A stretch of 64,000 bases of DNA from Clostridia bacterium. GTDB lineage: Bacteria; Bacillota; Clostridia; Oscillospirales; Acutalibacteraceae. The first letter of the stretch is position 1. Each line of letters opens with the position of its first letter. Below, piece after piece: positions 36,189-45,682 of this stretch. The stretch lies in NCBI GenBank assembly GCA_017543285.1, contig JAFYGK010000027.1, positions 1 to 64,000 on the forward strand, read 5' to 3'. A model generated the notes under the pieces. The model was not told the DNA's origin and did no database searches. It was given only the letters and a program-made list of their open reading frames with translations. Position numbers and translations under genes: made by a program.

Positions 36189-36824
36189 TCATTTTGTCCT
36201 TCTGATCGGGTGCCTTATGACGGTTTTGAGCTTTTCGGGCGCTGTTCTTCCCGGATCGCTCAGATATATTTCATGGTGTAATCTTTTGCCGGAAATATCC
36301 GTTTCATAGCCCTGCTCCCTGACAAATTCGTTCATCCGTGCGACCGTCGCCGGTTCGTCGTCGTATGGACCGATATGCATACACTGAACGCAAAGGCCCT
36401 CGTCATAAGCAAAAAACTCCGCCCTTGAAAAATCCGATTTCTTTTTTAGCGCCGCTTGCCGGATCGCCCAGTCAAAGTCGGCTTCGGTTACAAATCCGGG
36501 CAGACGGATGAGGGATATCCAGCCGAAGTCATCCTTGCGCGAGAAGTCTATCCCGTCACTGCCGTCCTGCCGCCAAAGCCCTTCGAGCGGAGGCACGACA
36601 TAGTCGAAATACCCTTCAATCCTGTGATCGCCCTTTTTGCTCATTTTTATCGTGTAGGCCACTCCGTACAGCATTTCCAGCGCCCTTTTGTAGTCGCCGT
36701 CCTCAGCGTTTGGGTCGCCCTTTCCGCGCACGGCAATAAAGTTCATCGGAGGAATATTTATAATAGACGGCTTTGTTTTTGGAACGTAAAACTCCCTGTA
36801 TTCCTTTTTAAAGTCGAATGCCAT
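36189..36824 (-). CDS. GyrI-like small-molecule-binding domain protein
   Basis: The protein has 211 residues with GGAGGT upstream. The family start (KKEYREFYVPKTKPSIINIP) leads into the SHS2 beta fold (NFIAVRGKGDPN), and later CVQCMHIGPYDDEPATVARM is the signature of the stand-alone GyrI-like family. Such proteins bind or hydrolyse small hydrophobic compounds and are often found near regulators. No DNA-binding part is present. Confidence 0.88.
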   Translation of the reverse strand: MAFDFKKEYREFYVPKTKPSIINIPPMNFIAVRGKGDPNAEDGDYKRALEMLYGVAYTIKMSKKGDHRIEGYFDYVVPPLEGLWRQDGSDGIDFSRKDDFGWISLIRLPGFVTEADFDWAIRQAALKKKSDFSRAEFFAYDEGLCVQCMHIGPYDDEPATVARMNEFVREQGYETDISGKRLHHEIYLSDPGRTAPEKLKTVIRHPIRRTK

Positions 36825-36846
36825 TCCGACAACCTCCTTTATCGTC

Positions 36847-37446
36847 TCATTTTTTGGGCATATACCAATATGAATGGGTTCCGCTCATATAGCATACGCT
36901 GCCCTTGGGCATCTGGGTAAGCGCGTTGAACACGTTTATATAGTCGCCCGCTCCCGCTCCGAGGCTGACGGCGCCGAAAAAACCCAGCCAGAGATGCGTC
37001 GGAAAAATAAAGAACAGCACGTAAGGCACAAGCCCGAAAACGATATTGGGAAGAAGACACATAAATATAAATCTTGCTTTGGTCATGTCCTCGGTGCCGA
37101 TGACAAAGAGCAGGCCCTTTTTAAGATAAGTGTAAAAATCCACCTGCTCTCTGAAGCATATGGCATGAAGCAGCTCGTGCACCGGCATGGAGACAAGCAA
37201 AAGAACCGCTCCTATTACCATCTGAAACAGATTGTTTGAAAAGTTATCCCCCAAAAAATCGTTTGCTCCCTGTATCACAAATACAGGAATGAGCGCGGCA
37301 ATCATCAGGACGCCGCCGATTATATTGGCGATAATGCTCAGCGAGGTCAGGCTTTTCGGCTCTTTGAACGGTGTTGAACCCTCAACCTCGCGTTTAGGCA
37401 GTTTGTTTAAATCTCCGTCAAATTCTTTTTTGAATGAAAGCTTCAT
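36847..37446 (-). CDS. DUF3267 membrane metalloprotease-like protein
   Basis: The protein has 199 residues. Four to five hydrophobic helices surround a zinc-binding HELLH motif (MPVHELLHAICF, about 88-99), which defines DUF3267. The second part (KKGLLFVIGTEDMTKARFIF) matches the family. It is probably an intramembrane or membrane-bound zinc peptidase; its substrate is unknown. Confidence 0.85.
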   Translation of the reverse strand: MKLSFKKEFDGDLNKLPKREVEGSTPFKEPKSLTSLSIIANIIGGVLMIAALIPVFVIQGANDFLGDNFSNNLFQMVIGAVLLLVSMPVHELLHAICFREQVDFYTYLKKGLLFVIGTEDMTKARFIFMCLLPNIVFGLVPYVLFFIFPTHLWLGFFGAVSLGAGAGDYINVFNALTQMPKGSVCYMSGTHSYWYMPKK

Positions 37447-37470
37447 TTCTTCCTCTTTCTGCGGGCTGTT

Positions 37471-39435
37471 CTATTTTGCGGCGGCCGCGGCGGCTTCCTG
37501 CTCTTGTCTGCGCTGCTCGTCGGCCGCTTTTGCCCGGGTAAATCTTTCTTTCTGCTTTTTCGCCTTTTTGTCCACCATATCCCGAAGCTGTTCGGCTTCC
37601 TTCTCGGCGGCCTTCTCCATAGCCTTGCTGAACTGGGTCTCATAAAGCTCGGTGTATGTGCCGCCGGCCTTGACAAGCTCTGCATGAATGCCGCGCTCAA
37701 CGATGGTTCCGTCCCTGACGACAAGTATTTCATCCGCCGCCAGGATCGTGGACAGTCTGTGAGCTATCAGGATGCTCGTACGGGATTCGATGATAGGCTC
37801 GATCGCCTCCTGGATCTTGCTCTCTGATATTGAATCGAGCGACGCCGTGGCCTCGTCGAATATGAGCAGCGCAGGATTTTTCAGAAGCACGCGCGCTATG
37901 GATATCCTCTGTTTTTCGCCGCCGGACAGCTTCAGTCCGCGATTGCCCACCATTGCGTCAAGTCCCTTTTCCTGCTTTTCGATGAAATCTCTGATGTTTG
38001 CCTTTTCGCAGGCTTCAAGCAGCTCCTCGTCGGTGGCGTCCGGCTTGGCGTACAGGAGATTTTCCCTGATCGTGCCGTTGAAAAGATACGTTTCCTGGCT
38101 GACTATGCCGACGCTGCTTCTCAGGAAATGAAGATCGAGCCTGCGCACATCGATCCCGTCAAACAGCACCTTTCCGCCTGTCACGTCATACAGACGCGGT
38201 ATCAGGTTTATAAGGGTGGATTTGCCCGATCCCGACGGGCCGACTATGGCGATGCTGCGTCCGCTTTTGAGCCTGAAATTGACGTCCTTAAGTATCTGTC
38301 TTTCGCCGTCGTAGGAAAAATCCACATGAGAAAACTCCACGTTGCCCCTGGCTCCTTTGGGGATAACGGCGTTTTTGTGGTTTTGTATGTCCAAGGGCAT
38401 ATCGAAATATTCGAATATTCTTGTAAACAGCGCCATGGAGCGGATCCATTCCACCTGAATATTCAAAAGCTGGTTGACCGGACCGTACATCCTTCCCAGC
38501 AACGCGACCAGAACGGTGATGTCTCCGACGGTGAGCGAGGAATCGTACTTCATCATGAGTATGCCGCCGACAAGATAGAGCAGCATGGGTCCGACGCTGG
38601 AAAAGGTATTGATTATGACAAAAAACCATCTGCCTGCCATGCTCTCGCGAATGTTGAGCTTTATCATGCGGCCGTTTACATCCTTGTAGCGTCCGTATTC
38701 GTAATCCTCGCGTCCGAACAGTTTGACAAGAAGCTGACCGCTGACCGAAAGCGTTTCGTTGAGAATGCCGTTTATCTCGTCGTTGCACTCCTGCGCCTCG
38801 CGCGTCAGCGTCCACCGGGTCTTGCCTGCCCAGCGAGTCGGTATTGTGAAAAGCGGTATAATAAGTATGCCGACTGTCGCCAGGATCCAGTTCTGGCGGT
38901 ACATGATGACGATTGCGGCTGCAAGGGTTATCGTATTGGACAGTATGGAAGCGAAGGTGCTTGAAACAACGCGCTCAACACCCGAGATGTCGCTTGTCAT
39001 GCGGGTGATTATATCTCCCTGATTATTGGTGGTAAAAAAGCTCTGCGACATGCTCTGCAGGTGTCTGTACATGCTGTTTCTCATGTCGAAGGTAATGTGC
39101 TGCGCTATCCAGTTGTTCAGATAATTCTGCCCTACGCCGATGAGATTCGAGCCGAGCGTCACCGCCAGCGACACGACGATAAGGATGATGAGCATCCTCA
39201 TGTCTCTGCCGATGAGGCCCTCGTCGATAATGCGTCCCGTCAGGACCGACGGCAGAAGCCCCAATACCGACGAAAGTATGATGCAGAAAAGTACAAATAT
39301 CATCTGCTTCCAGTAGGGCGTGAGATAGGAAAAAATGCGCTTTAGTAATTTTAATGTGACCTTGGGTCGGTTTGCCTTTTCTTCTTCGGTGAGGTATCCG
39401 CGTCCGGGCCCTCCCATTCCTCTTCCTCCCTGCAT
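37471..39435 (-). CDS. ABC transporter, fused permease and ATPase
   Basis: The protein has 654 residues. A Gly-rich start (QGGRGMGGPGRG) typical of clostridial multidrug half-transporters is followed by a six-helix transmembrane domain (about 40-340). The ATPase has Walker A GPSGSGKST, ABC signature LSGGEKQR and Walker B ALLIFDEATASLD. An unusual basic, Ala-rich C-terminal coiled coil (about 600-654) ends in an Ala run. It is a homodimer, or pairs with another half-exporter, and pumps drugs or lipids. It stands alone without a partner gene. Confidence 0.93.
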   Translation of the reverse strand: MQGGRGMGGPGRGYLTEEEKANRPKVTLKLLKRIFSYLTPYWKQMIFVLFCIILSSVLGLLPSVLTGRIIDEGLIGRDMRMLIILIVVSLAVTLGSNLIGVGQNYLNNWIAQHITFDMRNSMYRHLQSMSQSFFTTNNQGDIITRMTSDISGVERVVSSTFASILSNTITLAAAIVIMYRQNWILATVGILIIPLFTIPTRWAGKTRWTLTREAQECNDEINGILNETLSVSGQLLVKLFGREDYEYGRYKDVNGRMIKLNIRESMAGRWFFVIINTFSSVGPMLLYLVGGILMMKYDSSLTVGDITVLVALLGRMYGPVNQLLNIQVEWIRSMALFTRIFEYFDMPLDIQNHKNAVIPKGARGNVEFSHVDFSYDGERQILKDVNFRLKSGRSIAIVGPSGSGKSTLINLIPRLYDVTGGKVLFDGIDVRRLDLHFLRSSVGIVSQETYLFNGTIRENLLYAKPDATDEELLEACEKANIRDFIEKQEKGLDAMVGNRGLKLSGGEKQRISIARVLLKNPALLIFDEATASLDSISESKIQEAIEPIIESRTSILIAHRLSTILAADEILVVRDGTIVERGIHAELVKAGGTYTELYETQFSKAMEKAAEKEAEQLRDMVDKKAKKQKERFTRAKAADEQRRQEQEAAAAAAK

Positions 39436-39535
39436 AGAGGCTCTTTCTCCTTTCGGTTTTGTTTGTTCGGTTTACCGCCGCAGACGCGCTGAATAACCCG
39501 TGCGCCGGTGTGTTTTTCCGCCGCGTCAGACGGTG

Positions 39536-39799
39536 TTATTTCCTGCATATAACTATTTCTCGATCGCTTTCATCGCTCAGCAAATTATACCCGTCTAAGT
39601 GCCAGTGCTGACCGGCATTTTCTCCCGACAGGGCAAGCGATACGAGCAGATCGGCAAGCTCGATAAGATCGTCCGCCGTAGCAGACATAACAACTTCGTC
39701 TCCCGACGCTCTGATGATAATGCCGTCCTCCGCCTTGTCCGGCACGGGATATTTGCCCAGACCGCTCAGAAGTTCCGACACAATGTGCAGATTTTCCAT
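39536..39799 (-). CDS. Small protein resembling immunity protein Imm32
   Basis: The protein has 87 residues from ATG 39799, supported by GGAGGT. It has short beta strands, a helix with LIELADLLVSLALSG, then the GQHWHLDGYNLLSDESDREIVI block. This block resembles the end of Imm32-like immunity proteins. No toxin gene is visible nearby, so it could be an orphan immunity gene against a neighbour's polymorphic toxin. The family call is by eye and uncertain. Confidence 0.5.
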   Translation of the reverse strand: MENLHIVSELLSGLGKYPVPDKAEDGIIIRASGDEVVMSATADDLIELADLLVSLALSGENAGQHWHLDGYNLLSDESDREIVICRK

Positions 39800-39854
39800 G
39801 TGTACCTCCGTTTTGAACGTGTCGATGTTCCGGAAAGAAAAATATTCTTTTCGC

Positions 39855-40505
39855 CTACGCTTTTTTCTCCCTGACGACATGATTGTAAAAGGTCAGAATG
39901 ATCAGTATGTAGCATACCGTCTTTGGCAGCATGAGCATGCCAAGTATCGGAAGCAGTCCTGCCGCGACCGCCACGGGGATATAGAAGATAAACGACAGCG
40001 CGACATAAAGCCAGATAAATCTGAACCGTCCTGTCTCGTTTCGCTTTTTGAAATAGAGCGCAACTATAATAGTTCCCAGCGCAACAAACGGAAGATTGCG
40101 GATTATGCCCCATGTTACCGAACTCTCATTTTGCAGCCAGTTGTTCTGCGCGAGGGCACACAAGACAAAGCGCAGAACGGTCAGCGCGTAAACAGCGGCT
40201 GACAGCCCTCCGTTTTCCTTCACTCCATAGTGCCCGACATAGATTCTGTACATCATCACATAGAAAACCGTCATGGTCAGCGACGTTACGAGCTTTCCTG
40301 TGCCGAGAGCCGGGGTAAGATCCGAATCTGTAAAATAATTGAGTACGCGCGGAATAAGATGAAAGGCGTCGCCGAGTCCCAGAATGAGCACGGCGAGACC
40401 CATATATTTTTCCGTGCGGTTCTGCGCCTTCAGCAATACCCTTATGCCGCAGAATACCGCCAGCGCCAGGTATATTATGTCAAACGCACTTTCTCCGTAA
40501 GCCAT
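39855..40505 (-). CDS. Seven-helix membrane protein of unknown function
   Basis: The protein has 216 residues from ATG 40505 (GAAGGG upstream; the frame is open to 40535). Seven predicted helices are present, with a conserved-looking GLGDAFHLIPRVL loop after helix 2 and polar residues in helices. I do not recognise a named family. The loop and size recall small clostridial membrane proteins of unknown role. Confidence 0.7.
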   Translation of the reverse strand: MAYGESAFDIIYLALAVFCGIRVLLKAQNRTEKYMGLAVLILGLGDAFHLIPRVLNYFTDSDLTPALGTGKLVTSLTMTVFYVMMYRIYVGHYGVKENGGLSAAVYALTVLRFVLCALAQNNWLQNESSVTWGIIRNLPFVALGTIIVALYFKKRNETGRFRFIWLYVALSFIFYIPVAVAAGLLPILGMLMLPKTVCYILIILTFYNHVVREKKA

Positions 40506-40541
40506 TCTTTTCCCTTCCTTCCGTTTGTATATCAATATGCT

Positions 40542-40955
40542 CTATGTCCAAAGCTCGGTAATAAACATCGGGGCTGCGCCCTGCGCCCTTTTGAATCCGC
40601 AGGACTCATAGAATCCAACCTCGCTGTCATAGGCGATCAGTACGACGCGGAGATAATCGCTGTATTTTTCCTTTGCCATTTCCACCAGCCGCCGTCCTAT
40701 TCCAGTATGCTGGTATTCCGGCCTGACCAGAAGATAATGAATATATGCCGTCATTATGCCGTCGTCCATTGCGCAAATCAGGCCGACGAGCCTGTTTTTG
40801 TCCCATGCAGAAAACACGCTTTCAAAATTCCGCATGGCGAGGACCAGCTTTTCGGGAAAATGGCCGGACGACCATTCCACCGATAAGAAAAGTTCCTGTA
40901 ACTCTTCGGCGGTAAAATCGTGCCTGTCGCTGTAGATGATGCTTTCGTTTCCCAT
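40542..40955 (-). CDS. GNAT-family N-acetyltransferase
   Basis: The protein has 137 residues. The acetyl-CoA motif A is clear: IHYLLVRPEYQHTGIGRRLV, with the Q/R-x-x-G-x-G/A loop. The end YDSEVGFYESCGFKRAQGAAPMF shows the usual Tyr and FYES segment. The acceptor is unknown. Confidence 0.9.
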   Translation of the reverse strand: MGNESIIYSDRHDFTAEELQELFLSVEWSSGHFPEKLVLAMRNFESVFSAWDKNRLVGLICAMDDGIMTAYIHYLLVRPEYQHTGIGRRLVEMAKEKYSDYLRVVLIAYDSEVGFYESCGFKRAQGAAPMFITELWT

Positions 40956-40993
40956 TTTTTCATTGCTTCCTTCGTATATTCAGAGTATCGGTC

Positions 40994-41698
40994 TTATCTC
41001 TGTTTTATCCTGCTTATCAGCTTTTGCATAAGCTCCTGGGAGCGTTTGGGGTATCTGAAGCCCTTGACCCGTCTCAGCACCTGTTTGTGCAGCGCTCCGG
41101 TAGTCTGATATATACTTTCGACCGCGTCGGTCATGCGTTCGTTGAACGCTTTGTCAAATGACAATACCTTTTTGTCAAAGCCGGACAGCGCGGATACCGT
41201 CAGCGTCAGATCGGCCGCCAGCAGCGCAGTAAATATCAGCGCGAGCAGTTCCATCACCGCGGGCTCGACCGCAGCGGTCACTCTGGCGCAAAAGGGCTCC
41301 AGAACATATACGACCAGCAGACCCGCCAGCGCAAAGCCGCACGACGCGGGAAAACAAACCCGCCCCTTTATGTTGAGCGGCATGCGGCTGTAGTCCCACC
41401 AATAGGCGTGGAACAGCTTTTCAAGCGCCCATGAGGTAAAATATTCCAGAACGATGCTGCCGAAAAAGCCTATCAGGAGCACCTGCCACCATGAAAGCGC
41501 AGGGCAGCCGCTTTCTCTGAGAAGCTCGACCAGCCCGACTCCGGCGGTCGCGCCGACTCCGTAAATCGGGCAGACGGGACCGAACAAAAATCCTCTGCTC
41601 TCCCATTTTCCGCCCTTTAAAGTGCAGAAGACAGTTTCCCATGTCCAGCCCAGAAAGCTGAAAAATATAAACTCAACAAGGTATCTGCTTATCCACAT
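40994..41698 (-). CDS. CmpB-like putative ABC permease family membrane protein
   Basis: The protein has 234 residues with five to six helices. The N-terminal motif FFSFLGWTWETVFCTLKGGK and SRGFLFGPVCPIYGVGA are the hallmarks of the family often labelled putative ABC transporter permease (CmpB). WDYSRMPLNIKGRVCFPAS follows. No ATPase lies nearby. The transport role is doubtful. The start overlaps the HD-domain gene stop by 10 bp. Confidence 0.85.
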   Translation of the reverse strand: MWISRYLVEFIFFSFLGWTWETVFCTLKGGKWESRGFLFGPVCPIYGVGATAGVGLVELLRESGCPALSWWQVLLIGFFGSIVLEYFTSWALEKLFHAYWWDYSRMPLNIKGRVCFPASCGFALAGLLVVYVLEPFCARVTAAVEPAVMELLALIFTALLAADLTLTVSALSGFDKKVLSFDKAFNERMTDAVESIYQTTGALHKQVLRRVKGFRYPKRSQELMQKLISRIKQR

Positions 41699-42201
41699 CG
41701 GTCATTTTTCCCCGCAGTCTTAAACATTTCGGAAACGGCGCAGCATTTGTCGGCAAGACAGATTATCCACGCCGTTCTGCTCATGGGTATCTTTGTTATG
41801 TTAAGCGGCCACATATGGCTTTCTATGGCCCTGCACTCGGTGTCGCCCAGATTCAAAATCTCTTTTGCGTTGACTGCCGCCGTGTGCGCGTGGTGAAAGC
41901 CGTGCCACTTATGCCACGCCGCCTTCTCATGCCAGTCATAAAGATAGAAGTCGTGAAGCATAGCGGCGGAAACGAGCGCTTTTTCGTCGGCGCCGAGCGA
42001 AAGCCTTTCGTTTAAGGCAAGGCAGGTCTGCGCCACGCTGACGCAATGATCGAATGTGGAGGTATCGCCGTGCTGCACAAAGTTTTTCATGGACTGTACG
42101 GTCGGATCGGAAATGTATTTTTGCGCGAGCGCGTCAAACCGCGCCTGCTCGTCCTTTTTCAGTCTCACTTGAATCAGATCCTTTTTTGCCCGCCTGGGCA
42201 T
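41689..42201 (-). CDS. HD-domain phosphohydrolase-like protein
   Basis: The protein has 170 residues. Metal ligands of the HD fold are visible: H in FDHCVSVA, the HD pair in AAMLHDFYLYDW, then further His in the HHAH region and D in LADKCCA. Probably acts on nucleotides or phosphate esters. It overlaps the following CmpB-like gene and is followed there by no regulator. Confidence 0.85.
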   Translation of the reverse strand: MPRRAKKDLIQVRLKKDEQARFDALAQKYISDPTVQSMKNFVQHGDTSTFDHCVSVAQTCLALNERLSLGADEKALVSAAMLHDFYLYDWHEKAAWHKWHGFHHAHTAAVNAKEILNLGDTECRAIESHMWPLNITKIPMSRTAWIICLADKCCAVSEMFKTAGKNDRCG

Positions 42202-42205
42202 ATTT

Positions 42206-42661
42206 TCACATCAATGATTTTATATATTCGAGCGGCACATCCATGCGTTTTGCGGTCTGTTCCGGCGTCATGCCGCCATCCAGAAAGCGGCCGCACACCG
42301 CCTTCATGCTTTCGCCGACCTCGACTATGTGCCTGTCCGGATCGTAAAATCGTACCGCCCTTTGTCCCCACGAATGTTCCTTCACACCGTGGACATAGTT
42401 TATATCAAACCTCTTCAGCCTTTCAACAAAGCCGTCAAAATCATATTCCTCAAAATAAACCTCGCTGTCATTTCCGCCGAACACAATATTCTCCGTACCG
42501 ATAAAACCCGTATATGTTTCCAGCGTCTGCAGACAAAGGCCGCCGGTCAGTATTTTATTCGCGCCGAAATCGGCGGCGACCTGAAGTCCCAACACGTTTT
42601 TATAAAACTCCACCGATTTATCCATATCAGATGTGACGAACAGCAGGTTTTTCAGCTCCAT
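42206..42661 (-). CDS. VOC-family (glyoxalase-like) protein
   Basis: The protein has 151 residues with GGAG upstream. Two beta-alpha-beta-beta-beta modules: KNLLFVTSDMDKSVEFYKNV...LGLQV and, in the second half, AVRFYDPDRHIVEVGESM. The C-terminal about 30 residues (GMTPEQTAKRMDVPLEYI) add a small helical tail. Possibly a dioxygenase- or resistance-type metalloenzyme. Confidence 0.88.
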   Translation of the reverse strand: MELKNLLFVTSDMDKSVEFYKNVLGLQVAADFGANKILTGGLCLQTLETYTGFIGTENIVFGGNDSEVYFEEYDFDGFVERLKRFDINYVHGVKEHSWGQRAVRFYDPDRHIVEVGESMKAVCGRFLDGGMTPEQTAKRMDVPLEYIKSLM

Positions 42662-42767
42662 AAAAAATCATCTCCTTTTGTTTTGCCGGAGGCGTATGGT
42701 ATAGCGCGGATATACCGTTGCGCGGATATTTGGCCGGATCAAAAACGTGTTTGCCGCGCAGTGCAGA

Positions 42768-43568
42768 TCATCGGCACGATTTGAAGAAATCATACGCCCT
42801 TTTAAGATAGTCGGGAGCCTCGTCATATACGGCATGGCCGTATCCCTCGTACAGATACGCTTCGCAGCCGAGCTTTTGCGCCAGCCGGCGGATTTCGTCC
42901 TCATCGAATATTTTGTCCTTTTTTCCGCCCAAAACCAGCGCCGGACATTTTATCCCGCTGAGCCTGCCGGAAAAATCGAATCCCTCCGCAGCCTTTGCAA
43001 AAATCACAAATCTTCGCAGATCGTCCTTTGTTGTTCCCTGCGATGAGGCCGAGATCACATCCATGAACCGTTTCAGCGTCTGCTCGCTGTATACATCCTC
43101 GGCAAAGGCCGTCGTGAGCGCTTCGAGGTCGCCCTTTTCCGCCAGGTCGATCCATGCCCTTATGCGGTCTGCCGATCGCTCCGTGACCCGCGACACGGTC
43201 GAGCCGAGCACAACGGCCCGCGCAAGCTCCGGGTATTCCGCGGCAAGTATCTGCGCTATCATTCCGCCCTGCGACACGCTTATTATACTTGCGCCGTAGA
43301 TGCCGAGGGCTTTCATCGCGGCGGCTGTGTCGCGCGCCATATCGGGCACGGTATATCCTTCGGGCGGATCCGAGCGTCTGTCCAGCAGATACACGTCATA
43401 ATCGTCGTCAAATATCCGGTAGGCATCTACAATAGCGTCGGCCGATTGGCAGACGCTTTTGACGCTCAGGCCCGGGATTATGACTATAGGCGGCTTGCCC
43501 GAAGCGCCGAAGCGGAAATACTGCATTTTAAAGGCATCGGTCTGTATGAGGTGTATTTTTGTGTTCAT
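42768..43568 (-). CDS. Alpha/beta hydrolase
   Basis: The protein has 266 residues from ATG 43568 (GGAG upstream; the frame is open to 43802 but that part reads as non-coding). The hydrolase core: VIIPGLSVKS oxyanion region, nucleophile S in ISVSQGGMIAQ (G-x-S-x-G variant SVSQG), acid D in GGKKDKIFDE and H in EGYGHAVYDE. Substrate unknown. The preceding 240 bp (43569-43808) hold no supported gene. Confidence 0.88.
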   Translation of the reverse strand: MNTKIHLIQTDAFKMQYFRFGASGKPPIVIIPGLSVKSVCQSADAIVDAYRIFDDDYDVYLLDRRSDPPEGYTVPDMARDTAAAMKALGIYGASIISVSQGGMIAQILAAEYPELARAVVLGSTVSRVTERSADRIRAWIDLAEKGDLEALTTAFAEDVYSEQTLKRFMDVISASSQGTTKDDLRRFVIFAKAAEGFDFSGRLSGIKCPALVLGGKKDKIFDEDEIRRLAQKLGCEAYLYEGYGHAVYDEAPDYLKRAYDFFKSCR

Positions 43569-43808
43569 TGAGTTCTCCGTGGCGGTGTTGAGTGATGTTT
43601 TCGTCATGTCAGCGTTATACAGCAAATGCTCAGGCAGTTTGATATATATGATCGCTTGCATCGCGCATTCGCCAGAAATATGCGCTGCTTCGTAGCAGCC
43701 TAAATGCTCATTCTCGATGCCTTGAGACAATCGCGTGAATAAAAATGCCGTTATCTGCGCTGCCCACACGACCATCGGCGTCAGGAATATGCCGTTGTTC
43801 ACAACAGG

Positions 43809-44180
43809 TCATTTCTCGTTGAGCAGCCGATTTATCCGTTCAACCGGAAAAGAATCCTCTATGTCTTCGATGATAAAGCCGGAGGTTGGAAGCGAAGGCA
43901 TGGAAACGACGGAAAGATACTCATCAATGCATTTTCTATCAATAGTCACCTTCCCGCTGCCTGCCCAATGCCGGTCTTGCCCGTTTCGTTTCACCCCGGA
44001 AATCCAATACTCTTCACCGGTTTCTACGTCATAATAGTTTCCTTCTATGCCATTGCACTTTTGAAAAGCATGGTTGTTGAAGTAAACCGTTTTTCCCGAT
44101 TTTGATTCTTTGACATTACCGATCCATGCGGGACCGTCATTGCTATAACCGGTTTTCAGTTCAATGTATTTAATATTCAT
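43809..44180 (-). CDS. Conserved small protein of unknown function
   Basis: The protein has 123 residues. Beta-rich N-terminal half with GPAWIGNVKESKSGKTVYFN and the GNYYDVETGEEYWISGVKR block, then GQDRHWAGSGKV. The sequence looks well conserved, but I know no function; labels found for such proteins in databases are unreliable. Not enzymatic by any visible motif. Confidence 0.7.
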   Translation of the reverse strand: MNIKYIELKTGYSNDGPAWIGNVKESKSGKTVYFNNHAFQKCNGIEGNYYDVETGEEYWISGVKRNGQDRHWAGSGKVTIDRKCIDEYLSVVSMPSLPTSGFIIEDIEDSFPVERINRLLNEK

Positions 44181-44235
44181 AAAGTTTCTCCTTTCGGTAT
44201 TAAGCCGGAATTATCATTCAACCTGTAGCCTCAAC

Positions 44236-45588
44236 TCAGGCTCGTGTCATCAATACCACGCATTCGCAATGCGCCGTCCTCGGGAACATGTCCACCGCAG
44301 CGAACCTTTCCAGCCTGTATCCCTTCCCGCAAATCAGCTTACAGTCTCTTGCGGCGGTGGCCGGATTGCAGGATATCATCACAACCTTTTTCGGCGCCAT
44401 CGCTGCAACGCTCTCTATAACCTGACCGTCGCAGCCCTTTCTCGGCGGATCGAGGATTGCCACGTCGGGCGAAAGACCCTCGCTTTCAAACCTCTTCGCG
44501 GCATCAGAACAGTCGCCGCAGAAAAATTCCGAGTTTTCTATACCGTTTATCCGAGCGTTTATCCTCGCGTTCTCCACCGCTTGAGGCACTATCTCGACTC
44601 CGATGAGTTTTCTCACACTTTTAGCCATTGACAGCCCGATCGTGCCGATGCCGCAATAGAGATCGAGCAGTGTTTCCCCTCCGGCCAGTCCGGCGTACTG
44701 TTCGGCCTTTCTGTAAAGCCGCTGCGCCTGACGGAGATTCACCTGATAAAAGGACTGCGGCGAAATGCGGACTTTATTGCCGCACATGGTGTCGGTAATA
44801 TACCCCTCACCGCAGAGGGTAATGCTTCTGCCGCCCAGAATAACATTTGTGCGTCTGGAGTTTACGTTAATAACCACGGTTTTTATCTCGGGGAATTTTT
44901 CTGTAATGCACGCCGCAAATTTTTCTTTTTCCGGCAGCCTTTCGCTCGTGCATACAAGACAGAGCATGATGCTCTTCAAATCGCCGCTTGTACGCAGATA
45001 AATGTGCCGCACCAGTCCCTTGCCCGATTGCTCGTCGTATGGCTTTATTTTGTGTTCATTTAAAAAGCGCAGAACTTCTTTTGTTATTTCACCGAAAATT
45101 TTCGGGGTAAGCGCACAGTCGGCACACTCAATGAGTCTGTGGCTGCGCTTTGCAAAAAATCCCGCTGCTGCGCCCATTTCGCCCGCAGAAACCGGAAGCT
45201 GAGCCTTGTTGCGATAACCGTATATGCTTTCCGCCGCCAAAATTCCCTCTGCCTCTATATCAAAGCCGCCGATCCGCCTGAACGCGTCCTTGACCTGCTT
45301 CAACTTTACGCGGCATTCTTCTTCGTACGTCATATGACGGTAACAGCAGCCTCCGCATTTTTTGTAAACCCCGCAGTCGTTTTCCGCCCTATACGGCGAC
45401 GGCACAATGAGATTTTCAATAATACCGTAGCCGTAGCTTTTGAGCGCCTTAACTATACGCACGTCTGCAATATCTCCGACAGCGGTATCGGGTACAAATA
45501 CCGTGAAGCCGTCTATGCGGCAAACTCCGCTGCCCTCGTTGGATATATCCAATATTTCGGTTTTATATATTTCGTTCTTTTTCAGCAT
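44236..45588 (-). CDS. rlmD: 23S rRNA (uracil-C5) methyltransferase, RlmD/RumA type
   Basis: The protein has 450 residues. TRAM domain (1-58, EILDISNEGSGVCRIDGFTV), then the iron-sulfur Cys set CGVYKKCGGCCYRH and a later C in IECADCALTPK. The SAM domain shows LLDLYCGIGTIGL, LDPPRKGC and SCNPATAARD with the nucleophilic Cys. It makes 5-methyluridine in 23S rRNA. The exact position (1939 or 747) is not predictable from sequence by eye. Confidence 0.93.
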   Translation of the reverse strand: MLKKNEIYKTEILDISNEGSGVCRIDGFTVFVPDTAVGDIADVRIVKALKSYGYGIIENLIVPSPYRAENDCGVYKKCGGCCYRHMTYEEECRVKLKQVKDAFRRIGGFDIEAEGILAAESIYGYRNKAQLPVSAGEMGAAAGFFAKRSHRLIECADCALTPKIFGEITKEVLRFLNEHKIKPYDEQSGKGLVRHIYLRTSGDLKSIMLCLVCTSERLPEKEKFAACITEKFPEIKTVVINVNSRRTNVILGGRSITLCGEGYITDTMCGNKVRISPQSFYQVNLRQAQRLYRKAEQYAGLAGGETLLDLYCGIGTIGLSMAKSVRKLIGVEIVPQAVENARINARINGIENSEFFCGDCSDAAKRFESEGLSPDVAILDPPRKGCDGQVIESVAAMAPKKVVMISCNPATAARDCKLICGKGYRLERFAAVDMFPRTAHCECVVLMTRA

Positions 45589-45682
45589 GGGCTTTTCCCC
45601 GATTGACGGTTATGATAGAATATTAGTAAGTCAAAATAAAAATCCAACTTAAATTATAGCATATTTTTTCGGAGAATTATAT

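Noticed and set aside
43569..43802. N-terminal extension of the alpha/beta hydrolase
   Set aside because: The open frame continues upstream, but GGAG points to ATG 43568 and the extension does not look like protein.
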